From NCBI RefSeq assembly GCF_023520895.1, contig NZ_CP026029.1:1426001-1490000 (forward strand): a stretch of 64,000 nucleotides of DNA, given 5' to 3'. Made by a program: the position numbers and the translations under genes. Below the pieces are notes generated by a model that did no database searches, had not been told where the DNA came from, and worked only from the letters and a program-made list of their open reading frames with translations. Source of the DNA: Paenibacillus sp. PK3_47 (lineage in GTDB: Bacteria; Bacillota; Bacilli; Paenibacillales; Paenibacillaceae). This document shows positions 51,127 to 59,730 of the stretch, one piece after another (within the stretch, counting starts at the first letter, position 1; every line of letters begins with the position of its first letter).

Positions 51127-52677
51127 TCACCTCATGTTTTGCACATCCTCCCAGGCTGAACGCAGCCGGAAAATCCCTTCCTCCAGCTCTGTTTCATTCA
51201 GATGCGAGAAATAAAAGCAGGCAGCGGGCGCTCCGGGAGACATCCGGTACAGCCTGGCATCGCGGAAGCCCGTACTGCGCAGTGCGGCAGCTGCCTGGAA
51301 GGCGGCGAATTCCTCTGCACTCCGCAGCCACCTCGCGTAAATATGCAGCCCAGAATCTCCGGGATGCGGCTCGAAGAGCATGCCCAGCTGCTCTGACAGC
51401 AGGCTGCGGAAGAAGCGGGCCCGCTCGCCGTAGATCCGGGTCATGCGCCGCAAATGGCGGCTGTACTCCCCCGTATTCATAAAGCGCGCCAGAGCCCGCT
51501 GCTCCAGCTGGCCGCCGGGAAGCGGCTCATACAGCGCTTTGGCGGCAGTTACGGGAGCTGTAAGCGCCGGGGGAAGCACAGCATAGCCAAGCCTTAGCCC
51601 GGAGAACATGCTGTTTGAGAAGGAGCCGATATAGACCACCCGCTCCTCCCGGTCCAGCGCCTTCAGCGGCTCTATGGGCCGGCCTGTCCAGCGGAACTCG
51701 CTGTCATAATCGTCCTCGATAATGACGGCTTCATGCCGCTTCGCCCATTCCAGCAGGCTGCGACGGCGGTCCAGCGGCAGGACGGCTCCTGTAGGAAACT
51801 GGCGGCTTGGTGTCACGAACAGCAGCCGGGCATCCCAGTCTTCAGGGACAAGCCCGCTCTCATCCACCCGGCCGGGCAGCAGATGCCCTCCGCTGATCTC
51901 CACCGCCCTGCGGATCCCGTGGAAGCCGGGTTCCTCGACAACCGCAGCGCTCCCGGGTTCCAGCAGCAGCTGTGTCAGGAGAACAATGCCCTGCATCGAG
52001 CCGCTGAACAGCACGATCTGCCCGGCATCCGCGCGGATGCCCCGGGTAATCCCCAGATGGGCGGCAATCGCCCGCCGCAGGCTCTCGTCGCCCTGCGGCG
52101 GACAAAAACTCTCCATCCGTCCGCCGCCCTTGCCACCGGCGTAATTGAGCGCACTCCGCCATTCGCTGTACGGGAAATGCTCCATCGGCATGGCAGAGCT
52201 CTGGAAGCTGATAGAGCCTTCGCCGGCGTCCTTATAGACGGATATCTGCCGGTTCATCAGCCGCTCTCCCCAGGCCGAGAGCGGGATGACGGGGCGCGGC
52301 GAAGCTTGATGTTCACCGGTTCCCGGAGAGGACCTATCGGACGCGTCGGCAGCGGATACTGCGCCTGCATCAGCCGGCGGTGTCTGCACTCCCCCCTCTG
52401 CAGCGCTCCCCGCATCAGGCGGGAAGCTGCCGTCCGACACAAAGGTGCCCCGCCCCGTTTCCGTCTTGATGTACCCGTCAGCCAGCAGCATATCATATAC
52501 CTGGGACACGGAGCCTCGGGACATTACATACAGTTCTGCCAGATGCCTGGTAGACGGCAGGCGTGTCCCCCCGGGCAGCTTACCTTCGAGAATGGCTGTG
52601 CGGAGTGCATGGTACAGCGCCAGATATTTGTAGCGGTAGATGGACAGATAGTGGTCATACGGCAGCGTAAAGTTCAT
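51127..52677 (-). CDS. MocR-type regulator (GntR HTH + aminotransferase fold) lacking the PLP lysine
   Basis: 516 residues. Winged helix at 20-80 (LPSTRHLAELYVMSRGSVSQVYDML), an unusually long Ala/Ser/Pro linker (about 82-130), then a fold-type I aminotransferase domain. EDDYDSEFRW is the usual PLP-ring Asp region. The lysine that should form the Schiff base is replaced: the strand reads YIGSFSNSMFSGLRLGY, with Asn355 (AAC) where FSK is expected. It is divergent from a flavin split-barrel gene of the pyridoxamine-phosphate oxidase superfamily, a typical MocR partner. It may bind PLP non-covalently or another ligand. Confidence 0.88.
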   Translation of the reverse strand: MNFTLPYDHYLSIYRYKYLALYHALRTAILEGKLPGGTRLPSTRHLAELYVMSRGSVSQVYDMLLADGYIKTETGRGTFVSDGSFPPDAGSAAEGGVQTPPADAGAVSAADASDRSSPGTGEHQASPRPVIPLSAWGERLMNRQISVYKDAGEGSISFQSSAMPMEHFPYSEWRSALNYAGGKGGGRMESFCPPQGDESLRRAIAAHLGITRGIRADAGQIVLFSGSMQGIVLLTQLLLEPGSAAVVEEPGFHGIRRAVEISGGHLLPGRVDESGLVPEDWDARLLFVTPSRQFPTGAVLPLDRRRSLLEWAKRHEAVIIEDDYDSEFRWTGRPIEPLKALDREERVVYIGSFSNSMFSGLRLGYAVLPPALTAPVTAAKALYEPLPGGQLEQRALARFMNTGEYSRHLRRMTRIYGERARFFRSLLSEQLGMLFEPHPGDSGLHIYARWLRSAEEFAAFQAAAALRSTGFRDARLYRMSPGAPAACFYFSHLNETELEEGIFRLRSAWEDVQNMR

Positions 52678-52716
52678 GCGGATTTCCTCTTCATTTTATA
52701 GTGGACTACTAATTTT

Positions 52717-52745
52717 AATGTAAACTGGTCCTTTTTTATTGTCAA
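52717..52745 (-). promoter_or_regulatory. Promoter of the MocR gene with flanking repeats
   Basis: TTGACA (52740-52745) and TACATT (52717-52722) on the minus strand are 17 bp apart. Around them AGTGGACTACT (52700) and GTTCCACTACT (52748) carry the inverted element AGTGGA/TCCACT, a plausible operator for both divergent genes. Confidence 0.6.
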
Positions 52746-52818
52746 TTGTTCCACTACTCTAAGTAAAACCTTAACAGCTCCCAAGCTTGGATATTTCATA
52801 GAGAGAGGAAGAACCGAT

Positions 52819-53436
52819 ATGCGCAGACAAGAATTTAAGATTGAACAGGAAGAGGAAGTGACGGAGTTTCTGCAGGGGATGAGCTTCGGCTTTCTCGGCA
52901 CCAGCGATGAAGCCGGATTTCCGCGGGTAACTCCGCTTAACTTTGTCTATACGGAAGGCTGCTTCTATTTTCATGGCAGTCATGCCGGCGGCAAAATGGA
53001 GGCCATCCGCCGGCAGCCTCAGGTTTGTTTTACCGTAGCTGATGAATATGCACTGATTCCTTCCTACTTCAGTGACCCCGAGCTGGCCTGTCCAGCCACG
53101 GCCTATTTTAAAAGCGTAACCGCTTATGGAAAAGCCGAGCTTGTGGAATCCCCTGACGAGAAGGCTGCCGTGCTGTCACAATTTATGAAAAAGCTTCAGC
53201 CCGAAGGCGGTTACGCCCCCATCGATGCCGGGGATCCCAAATACCGTCCCCGCCTGAAGGGTGTAGCCGTGATCCGCATCGTTCCCGAAGAGCTGACGGC
53301 CAAATTCAAATTCGGCCAGAACCTGAAGGAAGACGCAAGGGATAAAGTGACCGGGGGCCTTGCCGGAAGGAACGGGGCGCGGGATGCCGAAACCATAGAG
53401 ATGATGAAAAAATACTGCCCTTACCACAACGGCTAA
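52819..53436 (+). CDS. Pyridoxamine 5'-phosphate oxidase superfamily protein (flavin split barrel)
   Basis: 205 residues. MSFGFLGTSDEAGFPRVTPLNFVYTEG and FYFHGSHAGGKMEAIRRQPQVCFTV are the first strands of the split barrel that binds FMN or haem. GAGAGGAAG lies before the ATG. Such proteins adjacent to MocR genes are common. The substrate is unknown. It may share its promoter region with the divergent regulator. Confidence 0.87.
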   Translation: MRRQEFKIEQEEEVTEFLQGMSFGFLGTSDEAGFPRVTPLNFVYTEGCFYFHGSHAGGKMEAIRRQPQVCFTVADEYALIPSYFSDPELACPATAYFKSVTAYGKAELVESPDEKAAVLSQFMKKLQPEGGYAPIDAGDPKYRPRLKGVAVIRIVPEELTAKFKFGQNLKEDARDKVTGGLAGRNGARDAETIEMMKKYCPYHNG

Positions 53437-53479
53437 GCTTCTGTTTCCATTAAGACTACTGCAGATTGGCGGAGATTAT

Positions 53480-54031
53480 ATGGATTACTTATATCACTAT
53501 TATGATGAATCTACCGGCCCCTTCCGGAATCTCTCTGACTTGAGTCCTGAGGAAGCGGAGAACGTTCTTGCAGACATCCGCCGTAACAAAAAGGGGTTCG
53601 CAAGCAGGCGTTCTGCCGATTACCTTGAGATCCGCCGCGCGCTGGAGCTGAAGGCAAGGGAAGCCTTTATTGCCAAAGGGGGCCGGCCGCTCCGGCAGCA
53701 TCCCCACTGCATGACGCTGGGCAGATGCCCCTGGCTGCTGGAGTGGTATCCCGAGGGAAAGGAGCTGCAAATCCCGCTGTCAGCGTTCGCTGATGATACG
53801 GTCAGTTTTACATACGGCGACCTCTTCCCGGCCATGCGGTTTCAGGACGGCAAACCGTACCGCGGGCAGGTCTATACACTGGACGAAATAGGAACTGTTA
53901 TAGAGCGGTTCGGGCTGCCGCAGGACTGGAATCCGGACGGCGGCCTGGGGCCGGAGCGTTATATTGAGGTCCAGATCTGGGATGATGCACCTTTGGACAA
54001 GTGGTATGTACAAGCGCCACAAATTTTCTGA
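53480..54031 (+). CDS. Conserved hypothetical protein
   Basis: 183 residues, soluble, no signal peptide. The N-terminus is rich in aromatic residues (MDYLYHYYDESTGPFRNL). Middle motifs HPHCMTLGRCPWLLEWY and the late segment RYIEVQIWDD look conserved but I do not recognise the family. GGCGGAG precedes the ATG, 44 bp after the split-barrel gene, so the two may be co-transcribed. Confidence 0.75.
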   Translation: MDYLYHYYDESTGPFRNLSDLSPEEAENVLADIRRNKKGFASRRSADYLEIRRALELKAREAFIAKGGRPLRQHPHCMTLGRCPWLLEWYPEGKELQIPLSAFADDTVSFTYGDLFPAMRFQDGKPYRGQVYTLDEIGTVIERFGLPQDWNPDGGLGPERYIEVQIWDDAPLDKWYVQAPQIF

Positions 54032-54143
54032 AAAGTATTTAAAAAAATGACGCTTTCTTCAGTGACGACAGCATGGTGCGGTGATATAATGTTAGGCAAT
54101 GTTAGCGTATATATCCCAGAAGAATACCGGAAGGATGAAACTG

Positions 54144-55445
54144 ATGAATCCACTGGCTGGACAATTGAACGAAAGCATCAAGGCAGGCAATGAACATGTG
54201 TACGATATGCTCTCTGATCTTGGCAAAGCGATCTATTTTCCCAAAGAGGGCATCCTGAGCCAATCGGCTGAAGCAACAGCTCACGCCAAGAAATACAATG
54301 CAACCATCGGTATCGCTACCGAGAATGGCTTGCCTATGCACCTGGGCGTTATTCAAGATAAGCTCTCCGCCTACAGCCCCAAAGACTTGTACGGGTATGC
54401 CCCGCCGGCAGGCAAGCCGGAGCTGCGCACCGTATGGCGTGAGAAAATGCTGCGCGAGAATCCGTCCCTTGAAGGCAAATCCTTCAGTAATCCTATCGTT
54501 ACCAATGCCCTGACCCACGGGCTTAGCATAGTTGCCGATCTGTTCGCTGAACAGGGTGATGCCATCATCTATCCGGACAAGAACTGGGAGAATTACGAGC
54601 TGACCTTCGGAATCCGCCGTCTCAGCGAAACGGTCAATTATCCGCTTTTCACTGAAGATATGAGATTTAACAGCGATGGGCTTCTTGATGCCCTGCTCGC
54701 CCAGAAGGACCGGGGCAAAGCGATCGTGCTGCTTAACTTCCCGAATAACCCGACAGGCTATACTCCCGGCCTTGAGGAAGGCGAAGCCATTGTGGCCGCC
54801 ATTCTCCGCGCCGCTGAGGAAGGCATCAACATCGTAGTTGTCAGTGATGACGCCTATTTCGGACTGTTTTTCGAGAACTCGCTTAAGGAATCCTTGTTCG
54901 GCCGCCTGGCGAATATCCACCCGCGCGTGCTGGCTGTGAAGATCGACGGGGCAACTAAGGAAGAATTCGTCTGGGGATTCCGCGTCGGCTTTATCACTTT
55001 CGCTTCGGAGAACAAGGAACTGCTGGCTGCTCTGGAACAAAAGACGCTCGGCATCATCCGTGCCACGATCTCCAGCGGAGCCCATCCGTCACAGACTTTT
55101 GTACTGGATGCGCTGAAATCGCCGCAGTTCACCGAGCAGAAGGAAGAGAAATTCCAGATCATGAAAGGCCGTGCCAACAAAGTGAAGGCGCTGCTGGACA
55201 GCGGCAAGTATGGCGATGATGTCTGGACTTATTATCCTTTTAACTCCGGTTATTTCATGTGCCTGAAGCTGCATACCGTCTCGGCTGAAGCCCTGCGCCA
55301 GCATCTGATTCATAATTATGGTCTCGGGACCATTGCTTTGGGTGAGACCGATCTTCGTATCGCCTTCTCCTGTATCGAGGAGGAGCAGCTTGAGGATCTG
55401 TTCGACATGGTGTATGCCGGCATCCGCGACCTGGAAAAGGCCTGA
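54144..55445 (+). CDS. PLP-dependent aminotransferase class I/II
   Basis: 433 residues from the ATG at 54144 (GGAAGGATG at good spacing). Fold-type I features: LYGYAPPAGKPELR, LLNFPNNPTGYTP with the conserved Asn-Pro, VVVSDDAYFGLFF with the PLP Asp and Tyr, VKIDGATKEEFVWGFRVGF with the Schiff-base Lys, and LRIAFSCIEEEQ with the substrate-binding Arg. A single-gene unit ending in a terminator. Amino acid specificity cannot be told. Confidence 0.9.
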   Translation: MNPLAGQLNESIKAGNEHVYDMLSDLGKAIYFPKEGILSQSAEATAHAKKYNATIGIATENGLPMHLGVIQDKLSAYSPKDLYGYAPPAGKPELRTVWREKMLRENPSLEGKSFSNPIVTNALTHGLSIVADLFAEQGDAIIYPDKNWENYELTFGIRRLSETVNYPLFTEDMRFNSDGLLDALLAQKDRGKAIVLLNFPNNPTGYTPGLEEGEAIVAAILRAAEEGINIVVVSDDAYFGLFFENSLKESLFGRLANIHPRVLAVKIDGATKEEFVWGFRVGFITFASENKELLAALEQKTLGIIRATISSGAHPSQTFVLDALKSPQFTEQKEEKFQIMKGRANKVKALLDSGKYGDDVWTYYPFNSGYFMCLKLHTVSAEALRQHLIHNYGLGTIALGETDLRIAFSCIEEEQLEDLFDMVYAGIRDLEKA

Positions 55446-55470
55446 TCTTATAACCGTTCTTTATACCCCT

Positions 55471-55500
55471 CAGCTCCGGATTAACCGGGGCTGATTTTTT
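55471..55500 (+). terminator. Intrinsic terminator after the aminotransferase
   Basis: CAGCTCCGG-ATTAA-CCGGGGCTG, a 9-bp stem with one G-T pair, followed by ATTTTTT. Confidence 0.88.
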
Positions 55501-55526
55501 TATGCCGCCTGACGGCATTGGCCTAT

Positions 55527-55554
55527 ACACGTTGTTCCCCCGGCACATACAATA
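55527..55554 (+). promoter_or_regulatory. Sigma-K-like promoter of the YjcZ-like gene
   Basis: AC (55527-55528), 17 bp, then CATACAATA (55546-55554), matching the late mother-cell consensus AC-N17-CATANNNTA. It lies 48 nt before the miniprotein start. Confidence 0.6.
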
Positions 55555-55601
55555 CGATGTACTCAAGTACAAACGACCAACATCCGAAAGGGGAATGAAC
55601 A

Positions 55602-55712
55602 ATGAGCGAAGAAGTAAGAGGCGGATACGGATACCCTGGATTTACCAGCACAGGTGCAATTCTGGTACTCTTCATCCTGCTGGTTATCATCAGCCGTTCA
55701 CTTTTTGTCTAA
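55602..55712 (+). CDS. YjcZ-like sporulation miniprotein
   Basis: 36 residues. The N-terminus MSEEVRGGYGYPGFTS is Gly/Tyr-rich and the rest is one hydrophobic membrane segment (GAILVLFILLVIISRSLFV). This layout fits the YjcZ-type sporulation proteins. AAGGGG lies 9 nt before the ATG, and a sigma-K-like promoter and a terminator frame the gene. Confidence 0.85.
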   Translation: MSEEVRGGYGYPGFTSTGAILVLFILLVIISRSLFV

Positions 55713-55729
55713 TCGGGACTGATCCTTCC

Positions 55730-55754
55730 GGGAAAGAGCCTCGCGCTCTTTCCC
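55730..55754 (+). terminator. Intrinsic terminator after the YjcZ-like gene
   Basis: GGGAAAGAG / CTCTTTCCC with a 7-nt loop, followed by a pyrimidine-rich TTTCCC tail. Confidence 0.7.
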
Positions 55755-55824
55755 TTTCCCGCTAATCGGCAACATTCCCTATAGCAAACAGGGATGTATC
55801 AGGCTCCGGCCTTCTTTAGGATGT

Positions 55825-55879
55825 AGCACAAAGACGCCTTAACGGAAGCTTCCGCTCCCGTTAAGGCGTCTTTGGTGCT
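55825..55879. other. Long hairpin, likely bidirectional terminator
   Basis: AGCACAAAGACGCCTTAACGG pairs with CCGTTAAGGCGTCTTTGGTGCT, about 21 bp with one bulge and a 12-nt loop. It lies in the 488-bp gap between the YjcZ-like gene and ecsB, which otherwise holds only the dispersed repeat. Confidence 0.6.
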
Positions 55880-55914
55880 TACTCATCGTCGATCAAGCAT
55901 TCTTGTTCTCATGC

Positions 55915-56125
55915 TAAGGGACACTGGGTCCGTTATTTGCCGGAATTCGCCTCATTGCCGCCGCTAACGGACTGTAGTTCCTTTATCCGCCAAATGTTGG
56001 ATAAATTAAGCCCTTTCGGATGAAATAAGGGACCTGGAGTCCGTTAGAATTTCAAAACACACTTCTAGCGCAGAATAACGGATATGTTGTCCGTTAGCAA
56101 TAGCATTGCCAAGTAATCAATATGT
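55915..56125. repeat. Dispersed intergenic repeat, copy B (inverted relative to copy A)
   Basis: The reverse complement matches 30165-30371 along its length with scattered changes: TTACTTGGCAAT, GTGTGTTTTGAAATTCTAACGG, TTATTTCATCCGAA, AAAGGAACTAC, CCGGCAAATAACGGAC. Same set of small TAACGGAC hairpins. Confidence 0.85.
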
Positions 56126-56200
56126 TCTGCCGCACGTGAGCGGATATCATTCGCATTAAATCATGGGTCCATGCCCTCATAAACAATTGATCATGACCAG

Positions 56201-57418
56201 TTACAGGTCCTCGTCATTTACAGCTTCCTTGCGCTTTAAATGGCCCATGAAGAGATACGCGAGCACCGCGCCGGCAGCAAGTGTACCGATGGCTTCAAGC
56301 GGACGGTCTCCCAGTGTAACCAGAAAAGGCAGGCCTGTCAGCAGGGCCAGAAACAGATGACTCCGGAAAACAAACCGGGTCGTGCTCTTGCCTCTGCTGC
56401 CATCCGGCAGAGGGTATACGGTCAGCCAGAAGGACTCGCTGTGCAGCTTGCGGAGTGCAGTCAGCTGAATGCCCATAATGAACAGGAAGAACAGGTAAAT
56501 GCCGCTGCCGATGTAGCTGCTGCGGTTCCACCAGACCAGCAGCAGCGCCAGGACGGCCATCCGCAGGATGATCCCGAAGATATCTCCCCTGGCAAAGCTC
56601 TTGGTCAGCAGAAAGCGGTAAGCTTTGCTTTTCTGCCAGGGAAGGCCTGTACCCCAGCGGGACAGGTACCGGCGGGGATAGACACGCTGCTCCCGTCCCG
56701 GAACATCCACGAACCAGCCCAGAACCATCAATGCCCGCGTTCCCTGGTTCTTCTCCATGGCAATCAGCCGTTCCCAGGGGACGGGATGACGCCCCGGAAC
56801 TGCAAGCGCCGCCACGTAAGCCGCAGCCAGGATCACAATGAAGATCAGGGCCCGGCCCTGCGGCTGCCAGAACCAGGCAGCAATCATCAGGCCGCCTGCA
56901 GCCCAGCGCAGCAGACTGTACCCTGCTGCAGCCGGACGGGACAGCATGGCTGTCTCCCGCCACAGTCCGAAGCTGGACAGCAGCTTCACTAGAATAAGCA
57001 CCAGAGCGGTGGATAGCAGCCCTCTTGGCGACTCTTCAGCACGTATGTATAACGGCCAGATGGTGATCAGCACGACGGCCAGCCTCAGAATCTTCCATAC
57101 ATTGCCGCTCACCCAGGCTGGACGGAAATATTCCTTCATCCGGTGTCCCTGCGGGAGCAGAAAAATAGTGTCCGGCGTCTGCAGATAGGTCCGGAAGCTG
57201 CTGTGCACTGCTGCCGGCAGCAGCAGAACCAGCATAATCCAGCGGATCGGAATCCCGGGCGGAATGTCGCGGAGCAGTGCGGTGTACCATGCTGAGAAAA
57301 TGATCAGTACCAGAATGAAGACCATGGCCACGCCGCTCTGGATAATATAGCCCATGTAGGGCAGCAGGCTTCCCATAAAGCGGCTGCGGCGCTGCCGGCG
57401 CAGCTCCTTCAGATCCAT
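56201..57418 (-). CDS. ecsB: EcsB-type ABC transporter permease
   Basis: 405 residues with about eight to ten hydrophobic segments and a basic N-terminus (LKELRRQRRSRFMGSLLPYMGYI). Size, N-terminal pattern and position directly after an EcsA-type ATPase (1 bp gap) fit EcsB. In Bacillus the EcsAB exporter affects regulated membrane proteolysis, secretion and competence. GGGAGGG lies before the ATG within the end of ecsA. Confidence 0.85.
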   Translation of the reverse strand: MDLKELRRQRRSRFMGSLLPYMGYIIQSGVAMVFILVLIIFSAWYTALLRDIPPGIPIRWIMLVLLLPAAVHSSFRTYLQTPDTIFLLPQGHRMKEYFRPAWVSGNVWKILRLAVVLITIWPLYIRAEESPRGLLSTALVLILVKLLSSFGLWRETAMLSRPAAAGYSLLRWAAGGLMIAAWFWQPQGRALIFIVILAAAYVAALAVPGRHPVPWERLIAMEKNQGTRALMVLGWFVDVPGREQRVYPRRYLSRWGTGLPWQKSKAYRFLLTKSFARGDIFGIILRMAVLALLLVWWNRSSYIGSGIYLFFLFIMGIQLTALRKLHSESFWLTVYPLPDGSRGKSTTRFVFRSHLFLALLTGLPFLVTLGDRPLEAIGTLAAGAVLAYLFMGHLKRKEAVNDEDL

Positions 57419-57419
57419 A

Positions 57420-58166
57420 TCATTTCCCTCCCTGAACCAGCTCGTAGAACAGCTGCTCCAAATTCAGCCCCCGCAGCCCTGCAGCTTCGCCCATCTCGGC
57501 AAGCGTGCCTTGTGCAATAACCTTACCGTGATGCAGCACAATAAAGCGGTCGCAGTAATTCTCAATCGTAGACAGAATATGTGAGCTTAGCAGGATGGAA
57601 GCCCCGGATTGCTTCAGATTCATCATAAAGTCCAGCAAAGAACGGATCCCCAGCGGATCAAGCCCCAGAAAGGGCTCATCAATGACATACAGCGCAGGAC
57701 GGGCAACGAAGGCACACATGATCATTACCTTCTGCTTCATCCCTTTGGATAAATGGGAGGACAAGGTATCCATCTTATCCTCCATATTGAACAGTCCGGC
57801 CAGCTGCATACTGCGGGACTCGTAATCACTGCGTTCCACGCCGTAAGCTCTTGCCGTGAACTCCACATGCTCGCGTACCGTCATCTCCTCATAGAGCAGC
57901 GGAGATTCCGGTACAAAGGTCAGCGCGTTATGGTAGCCTTCCGGATCGGCACTGCGCGACTTGCCCTGTACGGTGATCTCGCCTTTATGTGGCGACATCA
58001 GCCCCAGAATATGCTTCATGGTTGTGCTCTTGCCCGCTCCGTTAAGCCCGATCAGCCCGACCATTTCTCCCGGCTTCACGTGAAGTCCGATATCATGAAG
58101 TACCGGCTTGTTCAGGCTGTATCCGCCGCTTAATCCCGTGATTTCAAGTACGGGGGCTGTGTTCAT
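57420..58166 (-). CDS. ecsA: EcsA-type ABC transporter ATP-binding protein
   Basis: 248 residues, one ATPase domain: Walker A GLNGAGKST, signature LSKGMKQKVM (variant of LSGGQ), Walker B ALYVIDEPFLGLD, and the switch His in LLSSHI. The PESPLLYEEMTVREHVEF segment is typical of EcsA. GGAGG precedes the ATG. It overlaps the helicase gene upstream by 4 bases and is followed directly by ecsB. Confidence 0.9.
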   Translation of the reverse strand: MNTAPVLEITGLSGGYSLNKPVLHDIGLHVKPGEMVGLIGLNGAGKSTTMKHILGLMSPHKGEITVQGKSRSADPEGYHNALTFVPESPLLYEEMTVREHVEFTARAYGVERSDYESRSMQLAGLFNMEDKMDTLSSHLSKGMKQKVMIMCAFVARPALYVIDEPFLGLDPLGIRSLLDFMMNLKQSGASILLSSHILSTIENYCDRFIVLHHGKVIAQGTLAEMGEAAGLRGLNLEQLFYELVQGGK

Positions 58167-59623
58167 TGACCGTTACCTCCCGGATTTTTGTTCTTGAGCC
58201 ATTTCGGGGCTCCCTTGTTCTTACGGTTCTTCTCACGCTCTGCACTGCTGCGGGCTTTACCTGCGGGAGCTCTGCCGGAGGCACCGGCTGCCGGTCCTGA
58301 GCTGCGGTGCTGTCCGCGCCGTACTCCGCCGTCTGTATCCTGTCCTGTCTGCCTGGTGCGCAGCGGCGCTGCTTCGGCATTTCCCTGTAGACCGGAGACC
58401 GTAACATCCGGACGGCTGTTCCGGGAGACCTCACCCTCCCGGCGGGCCCCGCTGCTCTCGCCGCGCCCGCGGCTGGCCCGTGCTTCATCTGCCCCGAGCA
58501 CCTTGCCTGCGAACAGTTCACGCTGCTCCAGATTAATATCCAGCTCACGGGCAAATTTGCGCATGATGAAGGTCTGCTGCTCTGTCACAATGGAGACGGA
58601 GAGTCCACGCTTGCCCATACGTCCGGTGCGTCCGGCCCGGTGAACATAATGCTCCGCATCGAAGGCCGGATCGTAGCTGACTACAAGCGTCAGGTTCTCA
58701 ATATCCAGCCCTCTGGCTGCTACGTCACTGGCTACCAGCACGCGGAACTTGCCGTCCCGGAAGCGGCTAAGCACATTGCTGCGGGTGACCTTGTCAGCAT
58801 CGCCGTACAATGCTGCTGCAGTCAGACCAAGATGGTTCAGCTTCGCTTCCACCTCGGCAATATCCTCGGTGGCGTTAACGAATACAATGGCCCGCTGCGG
58901 GTTGTAATGGCGGATGACCCGGCGCAGCATGTCTATTTTGTTGCGTTCCTCAGTCACCACGTAATGGTGCTCCAGACTCTCTGCAGTCATTACGCCGGGA
59001 TCAATACCAACCTCTGCCGGATCCTTCATTTCCCGTGCGGCTAACGCCTTCGTATCCGGTCCGATCGTCGCCGAGAGCATGACCAGCTGGCGCGTACGCA
59101 GCGCACTGCTGACAATCTTCGCCACTTCTCCGGCTCCGCTGAGCTGGAACATCTGGTCCGCTTCGTCGATTACAATGGTCGTTACCTCATGCATCTTCAG
59201 CTTCCGGAGTCCGATCAGCTCGCGGATACGCCCCGGAGTGCCCACGACCAGCTGGGGATGCTCGCGCAGCTTGTCGATCTGGCGTTTGATCGCCGCTCCG
59301 CCGATCAGTCCCATGACTTTGATCCCGCGATGGGCTCCGTAACGCTCCGCTTCGCGGACGATTTGCATCGCAAGCTCCTGGGTCGGGGCAAGCACCAGCT
59401 TCTGCATCACCCTCTGCTCGGGATTGATACCCTGAAGCAGCGGCAGAAGATAGGCCAGGGTCTTGCCTGTTCCAGTCTGGGAAGCCGCCAGCACGTCTCT
59501 TCCCTCCAGCAGAAGCGGGATCGTCTGCTCCTGCACAGGGGACGGTTCGGTAATGCCGAATTCCGACAACCGGGCAGCCAGGTCTTCCTGGATACCGATC
59601 GCCGCAAAAGAAGCTTTAGTCAT
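58163..59623 (-). CDS. DEAD-box RNA helicase
   Basis: 486 residues. Q motif FGITEPSPVQEQTIP, motif I ASQTGTGKT, Ia APTQELA, Ib TPGRI, II VIDEADQMF (DEAD), III LSATI, IV IVFVNAT, V SDVAARGLDI and VI HRAGRTGR are all in place. The C-terminal ~100 residues are basic and low-complexity (Arg, Gly, Ser), useful for RNA binding. Its stop overlaps ecsA, so helicase and transporter are co-expressed. Probably a CshA/CshB-like cold or ribosome-assembly helicase. Confidence 0.93.
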   Translation of the reverse strand: MTKASFAAIGIQEDLAARLSEFGITEPSPVQEQTIPLLLEGRDVLAASQTGTGKTLAYLLPLLQGINPEQRVMQKLVLAPTQELAMQIVREAERYGAHRGIKVMGLIGGAAIKRQIDKLREHPQLVVGTPGRIRELIGLRKLKMHEVTTIVIDEADQMFQLSGAGEVAKIVSSALRTRQLVMLSATIGPDTKALAAREMKDPAEVGIDPGVMTAESLEHHYVVTEERNKIDMLRRVIRHYNPQRAIVFVNATEDIAEVEAKLNHLGLTAAALYGDADKVTRSNVLSRFRDGKFRVLVASDVAARGLDIENLTLVVSYDPAFDAEHYVHRAGRTGRMGKRGLSVSIVTEQQTFIMRKFARELDINLEQRELFAGKVLGADEARASRGRGESSGARREGEVSRNSRPDVTVSGLQGNAEAAPLRTRQTGQDTDGGVRRGQHRSSGPAAGASGRAPAGKARSSAEREKNRKNKGAPKWLKNKNPGGNGQ

Positions 59624-59671
59624 AACTATGATTCATCCTTTTCGCTTAAGTTAATATCTTCATTATATGCC

Positions 59672-59704
59672 AAAAAGGCCTCTCCACCAAATGGGAGGCC
59701 CCTT
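59672..59704 (-). terminator. Intrinsic terminator after the SDR gene
   Basis: On the minus strand AAGGGGCCTC / GAGGCCTT pairs around a 12-nt loop and is followed by TTTTTGG. It serves the gene ending at 59731. Confidence 0.8.
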
Positions 59705-59730
59705 CAGCCAATCTTTCTTACAGGAAGGCT

